This document shows, piece by piece, positions 10,802 to 22,233 of a DNA stretch of 64,000 bases. Under the pieces are notes generated by a model. The model had not been told where the DNA came from. It saw nothing but the letters and a program-made list of their open reading frames with translations, and made no database searches. The first letter of the stretch is position 1. Each line of letters starts with the position of its first letter. A program made the translations under genes and the position numbers. This DNA is from Tetragonia tetragonoides (Eukaryota > Streptophyta > Magnoliopsida > Caryophyllales > Aizoaceae): contig CM076147.1 of the NCBI GenBank assembly GCA_038025085.1, positions 28,187,001 to 28,251,000 of the forward strand. The letters run 5' to 3'.

Positions 10802-11938
10802 TTAGCTTTCTGTAGCCATGAGAAGGGCGAGGCCAAACTTCTCGATCTCTGGGTATCTCGTCCCAGCCCCAGCTAGGGTGTGATTGACATAGTAAACTGG
10901 TATTTGAACCGTCTCCCTCTCCACAATCAAAGCAGCGCTGATCGCCTTTTCTGCCACGGATAGGTATAGGTACAACACCTCTTTTGGGGTGGGGCTCACC
11001 ATTCGTGGCAGTTGAGCCAAGTATTCTTTTAGATTGTTGAACGTTGTCTCAGCCTCGGGCGTCCACTCATATTTGCCTTTTTTCTTGAGTATATCAAAGA
11101 ACGGTAAACACCTCTATGCTGACTTCGACATAAACCGTCTCAGGGCTGCAACACACCCTGTGAGTTTCTGTATTTCCTTTATGTTTCTCGGGGCTTTCAT
11201 GTCGATCACTGCTTGGACCTTGTCTAAGTCTGCATCAATTCCCTTTTGGCTGATAACATAGCCTAGGAACTTACCCGCCTCCACCCCAAATGTGCATTTC
11301 TTTGGGTTGAGTTTCATCTTGAACTTTCGCAAAGTTTCAAAAGTCTCCTTGAGATCTGTTAAATGATCTTCAGCTGTCACACCCTTCACAATCATGTCAT
11401 CTACATATGCCTTCATATTTTTTCCTAACTGATCAGCAAAGAGCTTGTTCACAAGACGCTGGTAAGTGGCGCCAACGTTTTTAAGTCCGAAAGGCATTAC
11501 TGTATAGGAAAACAAGCCTCTCTCTGTAATGAACGTCGTGTGCTCTTGGTCGTCGGGGTGAAAATCAGCTAGCTGATGATACCCCGAAAAGGTGTCCAGG
11601 AAGCTGAGGGTTGCGTGGCCAGCAGTCGAGTCCACCAGTCCCTCGATTCTGGGTAAGGGGAAGCTGTCCTTAGGACACGCCTTATTCAAGTCTGTAAAAT
11701 CCACACACATACGCCATGAGCCGCTTGATTTCTTTACCATTACCACGTTGGCGACCCACTCCGGGTATTTGGATTCTCTTATGAACCCCGCATCTAAGAG
11801 TTTCTTGACTTCTTCTTGAACCGCCGCGTTTTTCTCAGGAACCAGGTTTCTCTTTTTTTGTTTGACCGATTTAATCCGGGGATCCACATTCAGTTTGTGG
11901 ATAATGACTTCTGGGTCGATTCCGGGCATTTCCCCCAC
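10802..11938 (-). pseudogene. Ty3/gypsy reverse transcriptase and first RNase H
   Basis: Contains WRMCVDFTDLNKACPKDSFP, MPFGLKNVGATYQRLVN and the active site YVDDMIV, followed by LNPKKCTFGVEAGKFLGYVIS and the connection region, all classic for plant Ty3/gypsy RT. The RT-linked RNase H continues at 11020-10802 (LYLYLSVAEKAISAALI...PVYYVNHTL). A stop after FMSKSA at 11114 interrupts the frame. The enzyme copies element RNA into cDNA in cytoplasmic particles; this copy is broken. Confidence 0.92.
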
Positions 11939-12331
11939 AGAGAATGCAACACATCGTGATATTCAGCAAGGAGTTAGTGGATCTTGCCTTGAGTTTCTTG
12001 ACCAAGCATTCCCCCAACCCTTACTGTTCGTTCTGGGCGAACGGGATCTAGGGTGAGCTCCATCACCTCCTCCATTGGTTCTGGATGATGCTCAAACTCA
12101 ACCCTTGCATCAACATCTATAGCGTCGATCGACATTATGCTTGGCCCCAGCTCTTTGGGCGCCTCTGGCTCCTCCAGTTTTCTTTTCTTGCCAGCATGTG
12201 GCTCCTTGAGGAAAGGCTTACCGCACTCCTGGTCATCCGGGATATCCAGAGGATCGGTCCTGACAGCAGGCTGGAGTTTTAATGAGGTGTATTAGCATTC
12301 TCTTGCTTCCCTCCTGACTTCCACATAACTT
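11939..12331 (-). other. Pol linker between protease and reverse transcriptase
   Basis: Decayed continuation of the polyprotein on the minus strand between the end of protease and the RT start. Short frames only, with no recognisable domain. Confidence 0.5.
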
Positions 12332-12998
12332 TCACACAGTTCCATCATCACATTCGAACTTCAGCATCAACATGTGAGTGGCGATCACCGCCTTGATCTT
12401 GTTCAGGGTTGGTCGCCCAATAAAGGCATTGTAGGACAATGGAACATCGAATACCAGGAAGTCGACGTCAATGGTTCTCACCTTGTTCTGTTTTTTGTCA
12501 CCCACCCTGACTTTCAAATTCACAGTCCTGAGCGTTTCCATGTTGTGGCCGCCAAAACCTACCACTGGGGAGGTGTATTTGAACATGCATGCTTTCTGCG
12601 CCCCCCGCTAACTTCTGTAAAAGGTTGATGTGGATTACATTGGTTGAGCTGCCGGTGTCGATCAGAATCTTGGGGACGATCAAATTGCTTATCTTCATTT
12701 GAACGACCAACGGGTCGTCATGGGGGAGGTGTATATCTTGTCTTTCTTGTGCCTTAAAAATCATTCCTGGCATGGTGAGAGGTTTTACCATCAAGTTTTT
12801 TCTGAGGCTCCTCACATAAGTCTTCCTTCCCGCCGCTGCTGGACCCCCTAAAGCAAAGCCTCTCGAAATCATTGCACAAAATTTCGTGCTTGTACTACCC
12901 TCCGCCTCATTGATAGGCTTAACTGAGTGTACAATCTTTCCTTTTGTATATTTGAGATACTTGTTCAGTTTGCCCTCTTTAGCCCACCCTCTCAACAC
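12332..12998 (-). pseudogene. Ty3/gypsy aspartic protease
   Basis: The frame from 12998 carries DPLVVQMKISNLIV then LIDTGSSTNVI, the retropepsin-type DTGSS active site. The frame from 12586 completes the domain with FLVFDVPLSYNAFIGRPTLN. The two frames overlap but differ, so one frameshift lies near 12550. The protease would release gag and pol products. It follows the gag zinc knuckle, as in other Ty3 elements. Confidence 0.87.
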
Positions 12999-14817
12999 AC
13001 CGTCGAGGCTTCGACATGTGTTGTGTAATGGTCGTGCTCTTTGTGGTACTCACAGTACTTGGCCTTGTTTCTGTATTGTTCTGGGGTGGTGAGCAGCGTG
13101 GGCACCGGCAGGGTCATATGATCCCGGATCTCCATAAATATGGTCTGTATATCAGTTTTCAAGGGCGAAGGCTCCTGGTCTGGGAACTTTCTTTCGGGCG
13201 CCCGCCCCTGGGGCAGCTTCTTGTTGTTCTTTTGCTTGTCCTCAATAGTAAGCGCCCCATCATGGGCCTTTCTCTTCCTCGGCCTTTTGAAACCTACCAA
13301 GTCCGTAGCTATAAGGTAGGCATCCGCCTTCTGCATTAGATAGGCGAAAGAGGAGTTTGACTTTTTGGCGAGCGAGAATTTAAGGTCGTTGTCATGCAAG
13401 CCATTCATGAAGGCTATATAGGAGGCCTCGTCTGAAATATGAGCAATCTGGCTAGCCTCATCATTAAACCTTTTAAGGTAACTTCTGAGATCTTTGTTTT
13501 CCTTTTGAACGATACCTTGAAGGTGGACGCTTATCTTCTTCTTCTATTTGTGCGCCATAAATTTGTCTGAAAATTCTTTAGCCAGTTGGTCAAAGTTGTG
13601 GATGCTTGCTGGTGGGAGGTTTTTGAGCCACCTCAAAGCTGCGCCCGTTAGGGTCGACTGGAAGTATCGGCACCAGACCGCGTCGCTTGCAGCTTGTAAC
13701 ATCATCTTAGATTCAAAAACAGCCAAATGGTTGTCCGGGTCCGTTTTTCCAGCATATGAGGCCATTGAAGGCACTCTTGGTTTTGGAGGCATAGGGGCAT
13801 TCATAATAGCCTTGATAAATGGTAGAGGCATTAGTGGGAGCCTACCCGAAGTATTACCATCTCTAGGGCCAAGACGTTCACTCAAAGGGCGTCTGCAGCC
13901 AGCCTCATCGCCCTTTGGGGGATTTGGTTGTTCGTAGTCCTCACACTCATCATCATTGCCCCCATAATCCTCATATTCTTTTCCATAACTAGGGTCATAT
14001 TCCCCACCCCCCCCCCCCCCCCATATTTGTCCTCCACATAGTCATCCGCCCCATAATCTGAATAGATGTAAATGGGAGACTGCTTACCTTTAGATTTGGG
14101 GATGGACGACGCCTCCGAGGTGAGATGAAGCGAAGGTTGGCTGTTCGCCATGACCGGGGTAGAGGTCGACCTGGCCAGGCGCTTCTGCTGCAAGTAGAGC
14201 TTCCTCTTGTTGTTCAAGTACTCACGAGCATCTACCTGGGAATGGCCCCCAGGGTGGGCGAATCGTGAATATGTCTTTCGAGTGACCTATGGGTCGATGG
14301 GCCTCTTAGACTCGCGTTTTGAAAGTTGGCGAGTGTTATTTTCAGGGTTCGGGTGAGCCGTCATAGAGGGGTGCTGGCGACCAGGAATTGTGAGAATGTG
14401 GCAACTTCCAGTCTGACGCCCGCCCTGATGGGGATTCTGGAGAGTCGACTGCGACAGGTTTGGGCAAGCAACAGCGTAGAGCCTAGGCTGAGCGGCTGTT
14501 GAGCGAGCATCCTCGCCCCTTTCTTCATTTCCCTGTGGAAGATATCCATCATGGATTTCTGCATGTTGTGCATAGATTTTGCAAGGTGCTTTTCTGTAAC
14601 AAACTAGACTTGGCACAAACTGGACTTGGCGAGTCGAATGTCGGCCTGAGTGATCTCCCGAGGATTGGGGAGTCTCACTAGATTGTACTGACTTTCTAGT
14701 CTCGTCCTCCACTCGATAACCATCCTCTTCCATAGTCGGCATTGTGTTCAGGTGGAGAGGTTGAGAATTGAGGGGAGTAGAAAGTATATAATCTCTGGAT
14801 CTTGTGCAGTAGACCAT
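12992..14817 (-). pseudogene. Ty3/gypsy gag, broken
   Basis: Starts near 14817 just inside the PBS. The capsid-like domain is at 13885-13544 (FESKMMLQAASDAVWC, GAALRWLKNLPPASI, FSDKFMAHK; retrotransposon gag family). A nucleocapsid-like zinc knuckle is at about 13020-13060 (YCEYHKEHDHYTT). Breaks: TAG after RPIDP near 14287, a frame change at a run of 16 C (14007-14022 on the plus strand), TAG after FMAHK at 13544, and a loss of frame at the zinc knuckle. Gag would assemble the particle that packages element RNA. Confidence 0.85.
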
Positions 14818-14829
14818 TCAACAAAGAGC

Positions 14830-14848
14830 TCACCACAGACAGCGCCAA
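14830..14848 (-). other. Primer-binding site
   Basis: On the minus strand the bases after the 5' LTR read TTGGCGCTGTCTGTGGTGA. This is a tRNA-3'-end complement of the TGGCGCYGTC type common in plant Ty3 elements. The priming tRNA was not determined. Confidence 0.65.
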
Positions 14849-15357
14849 TGTTTCGGGGTACTTTCTGAGGGGTCGACTAAAGAGTGTCGATTTGAGGGAG
14901 TTCCTGAGTCAAAGGTCTGACTGGGCGACCTGCAAAAGAGAGCAAGTGTGACTGCCCCGGGGGGTTTCCCGGGAGGGGGCCCCTCCGACGGTCAAGTCAG
15001 ATATTTGCAGGAAGAGAGAGAATATCTTGGAAGTAGTGCTAGAGAGAGAAATTAATTACCTGAAATAAATGACTGACCGTCTATTTATAGGAGTTCCAGT
15101 GGCAGGGGGCGTAATTTTCCACCCTGTCAGATATCAGACGTCAGCCTTCCTCATTTCCCTTTTGGGCCTGCCATGCATCGATTTTTGGGCCTCGTTGGAT
15201 CAGCTGACGTGTCAGGGAATATTTCCGGGATTTTACGGGGATCTGATTGACTCTTTGACTGCCACGTGTCGGCCTTTGATTGGTCATTTTGACTTATTGA
15301 CTTTTTTGATGACGTGGCAGTCAAGAGTGGTCAAAATGAATATTTTGGGTCCCAACA
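14849..15357 (-). repeat. 5' LTR (right end on the plus strand)
   Basis: Runs TGTTTCGGGG to GGGTCCCAACA on the plus strand, so it reads TGTTGGGACC...CCGAAACA on the coding strand with TG/CA ends. It is 509 bp against 528 bp for the other copy, with substitutions and an indel near 15015. It would carry the element's promoter. Confidence 0.9.
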
Positions 15358-16179
15358 ACAACTAAGAAGAAACAACGATTGTGGACACAACACCATTTTT
15401 AAAAATAATTACTAATGAGACTCAATCGATCCCTATTTTTGTTGGAGAGGAGTAGTCAGGGTATGCATTACTACACTATCCACACCAAACTCGAGCAATT
15501 TTGATGGTTAAGAGTGTGAAAGAACACTATTTTAAGACAAACTGATAATTTTAGAATATCTTAAGATAATAGCAGGGCTATTATTATTATCTCAGTGAGT
15601 GTAATACTAGAAACTTTAGTGGATAGACATGCCACCTAGAATCGTGACAAAACTAGGTAACTTCTTAAACTAGTTTAACTGAATAGAATGCTTTGCACTT
15701 GTAGCTAACACAAAGGAAGTTCCAAGTCCAAAAGCAGCATATATAACAAATATTTCAAAGCAAATCACATTAGCTTGTGATAGGACATGCATATCTGAAA
15801 TTGTAAAAGAGAAGTATTCATACCACTTGACACAGTTTTTTATGTTCTTTCCGGGAAACACAAATCCATTAGCAAATTTAGCAGGGCACTAATTAGGATT
15901 AGACCAATTAACAAAGTTCTGTAACATTGAATTATGCGATAAGACAAGATGAAGTGGCAATCAAATTGATCAAAAATTTAAGATAAAGAAAAGGGAACTC
16001 CCAAATAATGCATTATGGCCTTAAATCAATTCACACTCTTACGATAAGTAAAGTGGAAAAAGATCAAGTGCTAAATACATTGTTATATGCCGTTGGTACA
16101 CGTTAGACAAGACTAGGTGGAAAGGGTTCCTCTTCCATAACATCTGTGCACTTTTTTTCTTCCTACTCCCAAGTCCTAA
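15358..16179. other. Intergenic, no gene seen
   Basis: AT-rich DNA with only short, stop-interrupted frames on both strands. I recognise no gene, RNA or element. Confidence 0.5.
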
Positions 16180-16625
16180 TAGGGCGTCTGGGAAGTAGGA
16201 ATTGGATTATAAAACTATAGGGATGAGGATGGGGATGGGGATGGGGATGGGGATGAGAATTGATTTAAGTTGCGGGGATAGGGAATTTGTATAGTTAATC
16301 TCACTACCATGTTTGTTATGTGGGTATTAGATTAGGGAATAGATTGGGGATTGTAAAGTTAGTTTACCAAAAAGCCCTTAAATAAAAGAGGTGACAAAAT
16401 CTGTAGTCATTTTTAATAGGTATGATAATAATTTGATTATTAAAATCCCTATCCCACCTCTAATTACCAACCCCCCTATGGGTTTAAAAACGTGGGATAA
16501 GAGGCCTTTTTATCTCTATCCCTACCACTCTCTATTCCTCATCCCTTACACCAAACATGGGATTTTACAATCCTAATTTTCTAATCCCTATCCCCACCTC
16601 CTATTCCCACTAAACAAACGCACTG
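16180..16625. mobile_element. Harbinger-like MITE
   Basis: Imperfect inverted ends (TAGGGCGT at the left; the right end reads CAGTGCGT in reverse) enclose 446 bp. TAA lies on both sides (16177-16179 and 16626-16628). The next bases, in the form gtttagtgggaatagg, recur inverted. A ggggat microsatellite lies near the left end. The 3-bp TAA duplication and the ends suggest a PIF/Harbinger (Tourist) MITE. The short frame 16391-16576 is part of it. Confidence 0.5.
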
Positions 16626-16696
16626 TAAGAGGTTCAAACAAGAGAGGAAATAGGAAGAGAAAAAAAGTCAAGTCCTATGAGGTTCACCAACTTAGG

Positions 16697-16998
16697 GTCT
16701 GTTCTCCCCAACTGAAAAACGTTTATATTTATTACTGAAAATTTATTTTTGTTGAACTTTGTTGAACTTTATTTAACTTTGTTGAACTTCGTTAAACTTT
16801 GTTTATTTTTGTTGAATATTGTTGATTCAAGCGTTTTTTATAACTAGTTTGTATATTGGTTTGTTTAACTTTGTTGAACTTTGTTGAACTTTATTTAACT
16901 TTGTTGAAGTTTGCTGAAGTTTGTTGAAGTTTGTTGAAGTTTGTTGAAATTTGCTGAAGTTTGCTGAAATAAACAGAAATAAGTTGGGGAGAACAGAC
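16697..16998. mobile_element. MITE with 17-bp perfect inverted termini and decamer repeats
   Basis: GTCTGTTCTCCCCAACT at 16697-16713 is exactly inverted at 16982-16998. The interior is mostly a degenerate tttgttgaac/tttgttgaag decamer array (about 16750-16970). About 300 bp long and non-coding. No clear target duplication. Confidence 0.75.
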
Positions 16999-17408
16999 TC
17001 TAGTAATCGGTTCAGTTCAGTGGAGTTTAGTTCAATTCGTTGATATATTTTTTCACTCATGCTTTATACATATCATTATTCACTTCTGTGGAGTTTAGTT
17101 ATGTGGAGTTCAATTCAGTGAAAAATAATAACACGCTCAATATGTGTTGTCTTTTCCCTTTCCGGAATTTAATTTCAAGTATCAAGGCTTTAACCCTTAT
17201 GGCAGTACTTGATACTTTGGTTGTTTGGTTTAATTTCAACGTGTCTCCTTGAAAATACTTAAATGCTTAAAAATGCTTTTTTTGGACTCAATTCCACCGA
17301 TGTTGATTACTTGATTTAGAATAAAACCATTTACTAAAGTGAAATCCAATTAATAAGAGAGCTTACCATTTGATATTTAATTTGAAATGGGATTTATGAA
17401 AAAGTACA

Positions 17409-17940
17409 TGGGAAATAGAGGAAAGGAATTTGTTGTCCTGGGATTGTATGTACAACCATACAAGCAGAAAAACACGATTGACACCAGTACTTTTTACAGA
17501 GAATGGGAAGAAAATTTACTCAAACAATCCTGATTCTGAAATTGTCCTTTCAAAGAACTCGAATCATGGTTTTTTCCAAATTAGCTCAACTGTCAAGTTT
17601 CTACTAACTTTGAGCAATATGTGCCCTGTAATTCCTGACCAAATCTTCCCTTTCGTATTGACACAATACTTTTTTTTTTTTTTTTTTTTTTTTTACCAAT
17701 GGGAAATAGAGAAAATTGTTATCCTGTGCAGGTACAAGAAGAATTTAGAAACAAGATCAACACTTTTGAGTTTTGACAGCAAACGAAAAGTATGTGATTC
17801 TGAAAATTGTCCCTTTAATAAACTCAAATCATGGTTAGTTTACAAATTAGTAGCTCATTATATAATTAGTACTATCTTTGATCAAATTGTGCCCTGTAAT
17901 TTCTGACCAAATCTTCTCTTTGTAGTGGCACAATACTTAT
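17409..17940. repeat. Diverged tandem duplication including the 3' end of the first ATL gene
   Basis: Several blocks recur about 270-290 bp apart in the same order: gggaaatagag (17409, 17700), gattctgaaattgtcc (17531, 17799) and gccctgtaattyctgaccaa (17622, 17890). The second unit contains the last codons of the ATL gene at 17872-18567. The first is a remnant copy of those codons plus 3' flank, separated by a T run (17672-17694). Confidence 0.75.
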
Positions 17941-18567
17941 AGAAATTATTTCCCTTGTTACTCCCACAGATGATGAGCTTACTCTAGTTTGATGATCATC
18001 ATCACACCCAATGATCTTCTTACAAGTGTCAACCAAAGATTGCCTACAAGTAGGGCAAGATGAGTGAGAACTAAGCCACTTATCAATGCACTTAACATGA
18101 AATCCATGGTTGCATTTAGGCAAAATCCTAACTTTTTCTCCTCCATCAAACTCTGACAAGCATATCACACACTCTGTGTCTAACCCCTGAATTTTCACTT
18201 CTTTTGAGTACTTCATTATTGGAAATGTCTTCAATGCCCTCTTATCCAAGCCACTATTAGTACTATTACTAGTCACCTCATGTCTAATCATGTTTATGTT
18301 GTAATTAGCCTCACGGGCGATTAATCTCGAGCACTTCATCATACACCTAATTACCGAGTTCATGCATAACGAGCAGATTAACGCGCATAATAAGACTGTA
18401 AGTACCATAACTAAGTTTGCATTGAAACCGCCATCCGACGAAGGTGAGTCTAGTTGGTAACTTGGTGGTGGTGCTGGTGTTGGGTTTTCAAAGAGCAACC
18501 TTCTTGGATAGTGAAGGTTGGTTATAAGGTCTTGTGTGAGTGAAGTAGAGGAAGTTGAAGGCAACAT
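17872..18567 (-). CDS. ATL-type RING-H2 E3 ubiquitin ligase, copy 1
   Basis: Single-exon gene, 231 residues. A transmembrane segment lies at residues 51-75. The GLD box ([12 protein letters not shown]) is at 105-116. A complete RING-H2 has C133, C136, C152, H154, H157, C160, C171 and C174, with [12 protein letters not shown] in its centre. The Pro-rich N-terminus with PRRLLF and the length fit the ATL72-ATL80 subgroup. These membrane proteins pass ubiquitin from E2 to substrates, often in stress responses. I chose the first in-frame ATG; all domains follow it. A paralogue of the same length and strand lies 5.5 kb to the right. The exact orthologue and substrate are unknown. Confidence 0.92.
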   Translation of the reverse strand: MLPSTSSTSLTQDLITNLHYPRRLLFENPTPAPPPSYQLDSPSSDGGFNANLVMVLTVLLCALICSLCMNSVIRCMMKCSRLIAREANYNINMIRHEVTSNSTNSGLDKRALKTFPIMKYSKEVKIQGLDTECVICLSEFDGGEKVRILPKCNHGFHVKCIDKWLSSHSSCPTCRQSLVDTCKKIIGCDDDHQTRVSSSSVGVTREIISISIVPLQREDLVRNYRAQFDQR

Positions 18568-18662
18568 GTTTTTCTGTTTTTGGGAGAGAAAATCAAATGG
18601 ATTGAGTTTTTGTTTGTTTTTTAAACTTAGCTAGTAGTGTTGATTGTGTTGGGGGGAAATGA

Positions 18663-18673
18663 GCATATATATA
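18663..18673 (-). promoter_or_regulatory. TATA box of ATL copy 1
   Basis: The plus strand catatatatag reads ctatatatatg on the coding strand, about 100 bp before the start codon. It is the only strong TATA-like motif close upstream. Confidence 0.5.
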
Positions 18674-19771
18674 GTAAGGGAAAAGTTGAAGGTAAGTTTT
18701 CTAGATTATATGCTCTTTTGTTGGGCCATGTTTTGATTGTTGGTATGGATATGGGTTGATAAGATTGTTGTATTTTAAGCTTTTTTTTTAAAGCGAGGAA
18801 AATATATTCTAGTAAGAAAAGCAATACAAGGAGATTTTATCTTATTATTTTTAAACTTGCAATCATGGGATTGGAAATTGTTCATTAAAGATTGATCAAG
18901 AATTCAAGGTTAATGCATTAAACACTTGTATGTCCAAATTAATGGGGATCCTAATCATTAATCAAAATGGGTCCCTGCCTATGTTCTCTGTTTGGCAAAA
19001 TTTATGTCTAGTTGGAAATGTAATAATTAGGAAGAATTGAAAATGGGGGTATGTTAGATTTGAGTTGGCTTGGGTTGGTTGGGTGTGAGTTGTGGAAAGT
19101 TAGTACTGCATTTTATTAAATCTTGTTGAGGAATACCATCTAGCTACCCATGGAGAGTATATCTTATCTTGGCATCTTGTTACATTACATATATACATAT
19201 ATGTCTAAGTGCGTTTTGTGTGCTGCTTATTTGATGCTTAAAGCCTTTAAGAGAGAAAAAGAAAACACAAACTTATATGAGGCATCATCATATATGAGGC
19301 CGAATACATATGATTATAAGTTATAGAATTGAGATATCTAAACTGATGTTGAAGGAGTAATATTGGGGATGGTTACTTCTTGCAAGACCTTAACTCCTAT
19401 GTATTTCGGTCAACCAAACAACAATTAAAAATTACACTTTTTAAGTAGTGGTAAACAAGTTGAGTACCTCGATGCTCGTCCTTCACTCGTTTGTTAAATA
19501 AGTATTAAATTGGGGCTCGTACGTTACATGTTTATTATCGAGTAAGTTTTGATTAAATTTTGATCGAGTATGTTTGCGAACAGCTCGCGAGTAAACTAAC
19601 GAGTCGAGAATTGGCCGCTGTTCGTACTCGGCTTGTTTAGTAAACGAGTATCAAATTAGTACTCATATTTGACCGAGTACGTTTGCGAACAGCTCACGAG
19701 TGCTCTGACTCGTTTACAACCTATTCAAAGGAAATGACAGTGAAGTGTTTGTCAAAATCCATACAAACATG
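18674..19771. other. Intergenic region upstream of ATL copy 1
   Basis: No gene seen. At 19440-19720 there is a repetitive tract of short inverted cgagta/tactcg and gtttac/gtaaac motifs (tcgtttgttaaataagta, gtttagtaaacgagta). It looks like a decayed non-autonomous element but its ends are unclear. Confidence 0.45.
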
Positions 19772-20080
19772 TGGTGCCCCGTTTACTTGAATGTAATGGT
19801 GATTACAATGTAATGCACCATTTTATAGAGTAAATGTGGGTTGTAACAAAAAAGGAGGGTAGGGAGAGAGATGAAAAGAGTGCAATTGATTACGTACATC
19901 ATCCAAGTAATTACAATTGTTCAACTTCAACCCATGCAAAGATGATTACATTAGATGATGTAATCATTATCCAGAATCCAATATCTCCGCTCCCCCTCCT
20001 TCCTTTCTCCACCCCACTTTTACTTCATAAAATGACGAATTACATTATAATCACCATTACTTACAAGTAAACACCACCTT
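19772..20080. mobile_element. MITE with about 35-bp inverted termini
   Basis: The left end (gtttacttgaatgtaatggtgattacaatgtaat, here split: gtttacttgaatgtaatggt then gattacaatgtaat) recurs inverted at 20037-20073 with four mismatches. The interior is non-coding; the frame at 19834-20070 belongs to the element. A clear target duplication was not found. Confidence 0.7.
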
Positions 20081-21337
20081 AGTATGATTCAATTACCTTA
20101 ATTCTCAAAACTTACCCTTTAAACGGGTGTGCGTAACTAAAATAATCACCCTACTTAAGTCCCTCACGTGCCTCATTAAAGCTGACGTCATCTCAACGCT
20201 TGTCTTCTAAGAAGATGTGGATCAGGGGGGGGGGGGGAGGGTGTGTCAATTTCTTACAAGATCCTACCTTGCAAAATTTTGATGGTGTTGGCAAGTTTAA
20301 ATAACAAGATTGATATCTAACTGGTTTCCCATGACTAGGATTTTCTACGATTGTACTTGGCACCTTTAGAAGCTATTTTGGTATGGTATATATGAACTAT
20401 GAAGGCTTTTTTTATTGTGTGTGCTATTTCATTACAACTGTTGATGCAACCTCCAAGTGAAAGGTCAGATGTCAATTTGATTTCATCCAATGTAGTATAT
20501 ATGCTTACTAAAGTGTGATCACAATCTAAGGAAAACTACTTTTATTAAAATAAAAAACTACTACTGCTAATCTGGTATTACTGGCCAAGGGCTGGGGCCA
20601 TTAAATGTTTAAGAATTGCAAGCACCATCTTTGCATATCCTTTTCAAAAAAGCAGAATATTATTGATTTTATCTTCAAGGATACTTCTTTTTTTTTAAAA
20701 CCACCCTCTAGTGGGTATGTTCCTGCTCCCGTGTTTTCTTATTGTTCAGTTGAAGCCTTCTGAATTATGACTACCTAGATACTAATGTTACTACTATTGT
20801 AGTATACTATTGGAAGGGTAAGAAAGCTAATTGTGGACTGGGAATGCATATAGGGACATCCGGACATATAGGATGCGCTATAAAAAAAACACGCGATTTA
20901 GCGACCCTGTTAGTGTAGATAGTTTAGTACATGAGATAAACATGATGTGTCTTCATCAAACTACATATATAATTTGCGGAGTTGATTGAATGCATGTCAT
21001 AGGTTTTTGCTTGAAAAAGAAGTATATATAAGTTGATGAAGACGAGTTTTATTCGTGCCCCCATCCGATTAGCTTGAGGATGTGTAAGGGTAAAGAGAAA
21101 ATTAACGGATTGTTACAGATTTAGAGGATTTGACTATAAAGCAGCTAATTTACTTGTTTAGTTAATAGTGGATTCAATTAGCGAATTAGGTCCAGTTCTA
21201 AAATTTAAAAAACGCTATTTTGTAACTGAGGATTCAGATTTTATGGTCTAAATGACACAACTGCCCACATATTGCATTAAATTACGTACAATGCTTGCCA
21301 CCTCGATAAAATTTATCAACAACTTTGTTTCACAACT
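20081..21337. other. Intergenic, no gene seen
   Basis: AT-rich, without long frames. It contains a G run near 20226 and a T run near 20690. I recognise no gene or complete element. Confidence 0.5.
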
Positions 21338-21345
21338 GTCTTGAT

Positions 21346-21711
21346 TAGAGATGGCACTGAGCATAGGTAGCACGAGGCACGGCACGACCGAGCACGTCTT
21401 TTACACGGCATGGCACTGGCACAGAGGAAGCACGGGCACGAATGACTGGGCCTAGGCCTTGGCCCGACCCTGGATTTTGGAAGAAAAAAAATTAAAGCAC
21501 GATGGGGCACAGTCAGAAACAGCACTGCACGATAGGGCACGGCGAAAATTTTAATTTTATTTGAAAAAATATGGGCATGACATGCATGACACAAGCACCG
21601 CACGAGACAAGCACGACCTGAGCCTCCCTTTTGGAAGAGCAGGCACATCACGGCACGACACTTTTACAAAGCACGAAGGCACGATCCGAGCACGGCACGA
21701 AGCCATCTTTA
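21346..21711. mobile_element. hAT-like MITE
   Basis: Ends TAGAGATGGC and GCCATCTTTA form a 10-bp inverted terminus (9/10). They are flanked by an imperfect 8-bp duplication, gtcttgat (21338-21345) and gtcatgac (21712-21719), 6/8 identical. The interior is full of gcacg/cgtgc motifs. The ends and the 8-bp duplication are the hAT signature. The minus-strand frame over it has no domain. A fragment of the same family lies at 33161-33208. Confidence 0.72.
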
Positions 21712-21798
21712 GTCATGACTCATGAGTGTGGGTCCTTCACGCTCCTTATTATTTTACGTTTCATTTTCTTGTTTCTTTTTGTTGTACTTACACGTGAG

Positions 21799-21996
21799 GG
21801 CTTTTTTTTTTTTTGGTTTAACTACATGTTCACCTAAGCCTTTTGGTCCAAGCTTAATCCTGTTTGTACCGGATTGGCCCACAAAGGGGTACATAAAATG
21901 CTCCCACTAAATAATTTCTCCATTCACAAGATTCGAACCCTCAACCTTGCTTAAGGGATGAGAGTGCCAAACCACTTACACCAACCACTTATTGAT
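21799..21996 (-). mobile_element. tRNA-derived SINE, family 1
   Basis: On the minus strand the head carries a pol III A box (TGGTGTAAGTGG) and B box (GGTTCGAATC). The element ends in an A tail (T run at 21802-21814 on the plus strand). It is flanked by a 14-bp duplication, TACTTACACGTGAG (21785-21798) and TACTTACACATGAG (21997-22010), 13/14 identical. Length is 198 bp. A second copy lies at 32271-32449. Confidence 0.88.
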
Positions 21997-22010
21997 TACT
22001 TACACATGAG

Positions 22011-22194
22011 TTTAACAGCTTGCCAATTTCTTTATTTCTTTTTTTTGGACATTCATTTTTTTTAATGTTTAATGATGGTTATAGTCCTTGTAGAGTTGTA
22101 ACTTGTAATGCATCTATTTTTTTGTAAGAAAATAACATTAGTGCTTCTAATTGATGTACCTTCCACCAATAATAATAATAATATTATTATTATT

Positions 22195-22233
<39 letters not shown>

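Larger units (their letters stand above)
74..15357 (-). mobile_element. Ty3/gypsy LTR retrotransposon, Tat/Retand-like, decayed, with nested insertions
   Basis: Two similar terminal repeats beginning TGTTTCGGGG and ending GTCCCAAYA enclose, on the minus strand, gag, aspartic protease, reverse transcriptase, a first RNase H, a second archaeal-type RNase H and integrase, in that order. A second RNase H, a long region after integrase and an antisense gene carrying a 'putative gypsy type transposon' domain are hallmarks of the Tat group (Ogre, Retand). Total length is about 15.3 kb, or about 12.5 kb without the nested LTR insertions at 5695-8489. Every coding part has stops or frameshifts, so the copy is not autonomous. 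The LTRs differ at many sites and by small indels, so the insertion is not recent. Confidence 0.93.

Noticed and set aside
69..15362. 5-bp target duplication of the Ty3/gypsy element
   Set aside because: gtaac and acaac share only three of five bases, so I do not claim it.
21316..21651. 111-codon Cys/Ala-rich frame
   Set aside because: Lies over the hAT-like MITE and reflects its gcacg-rich sequence.
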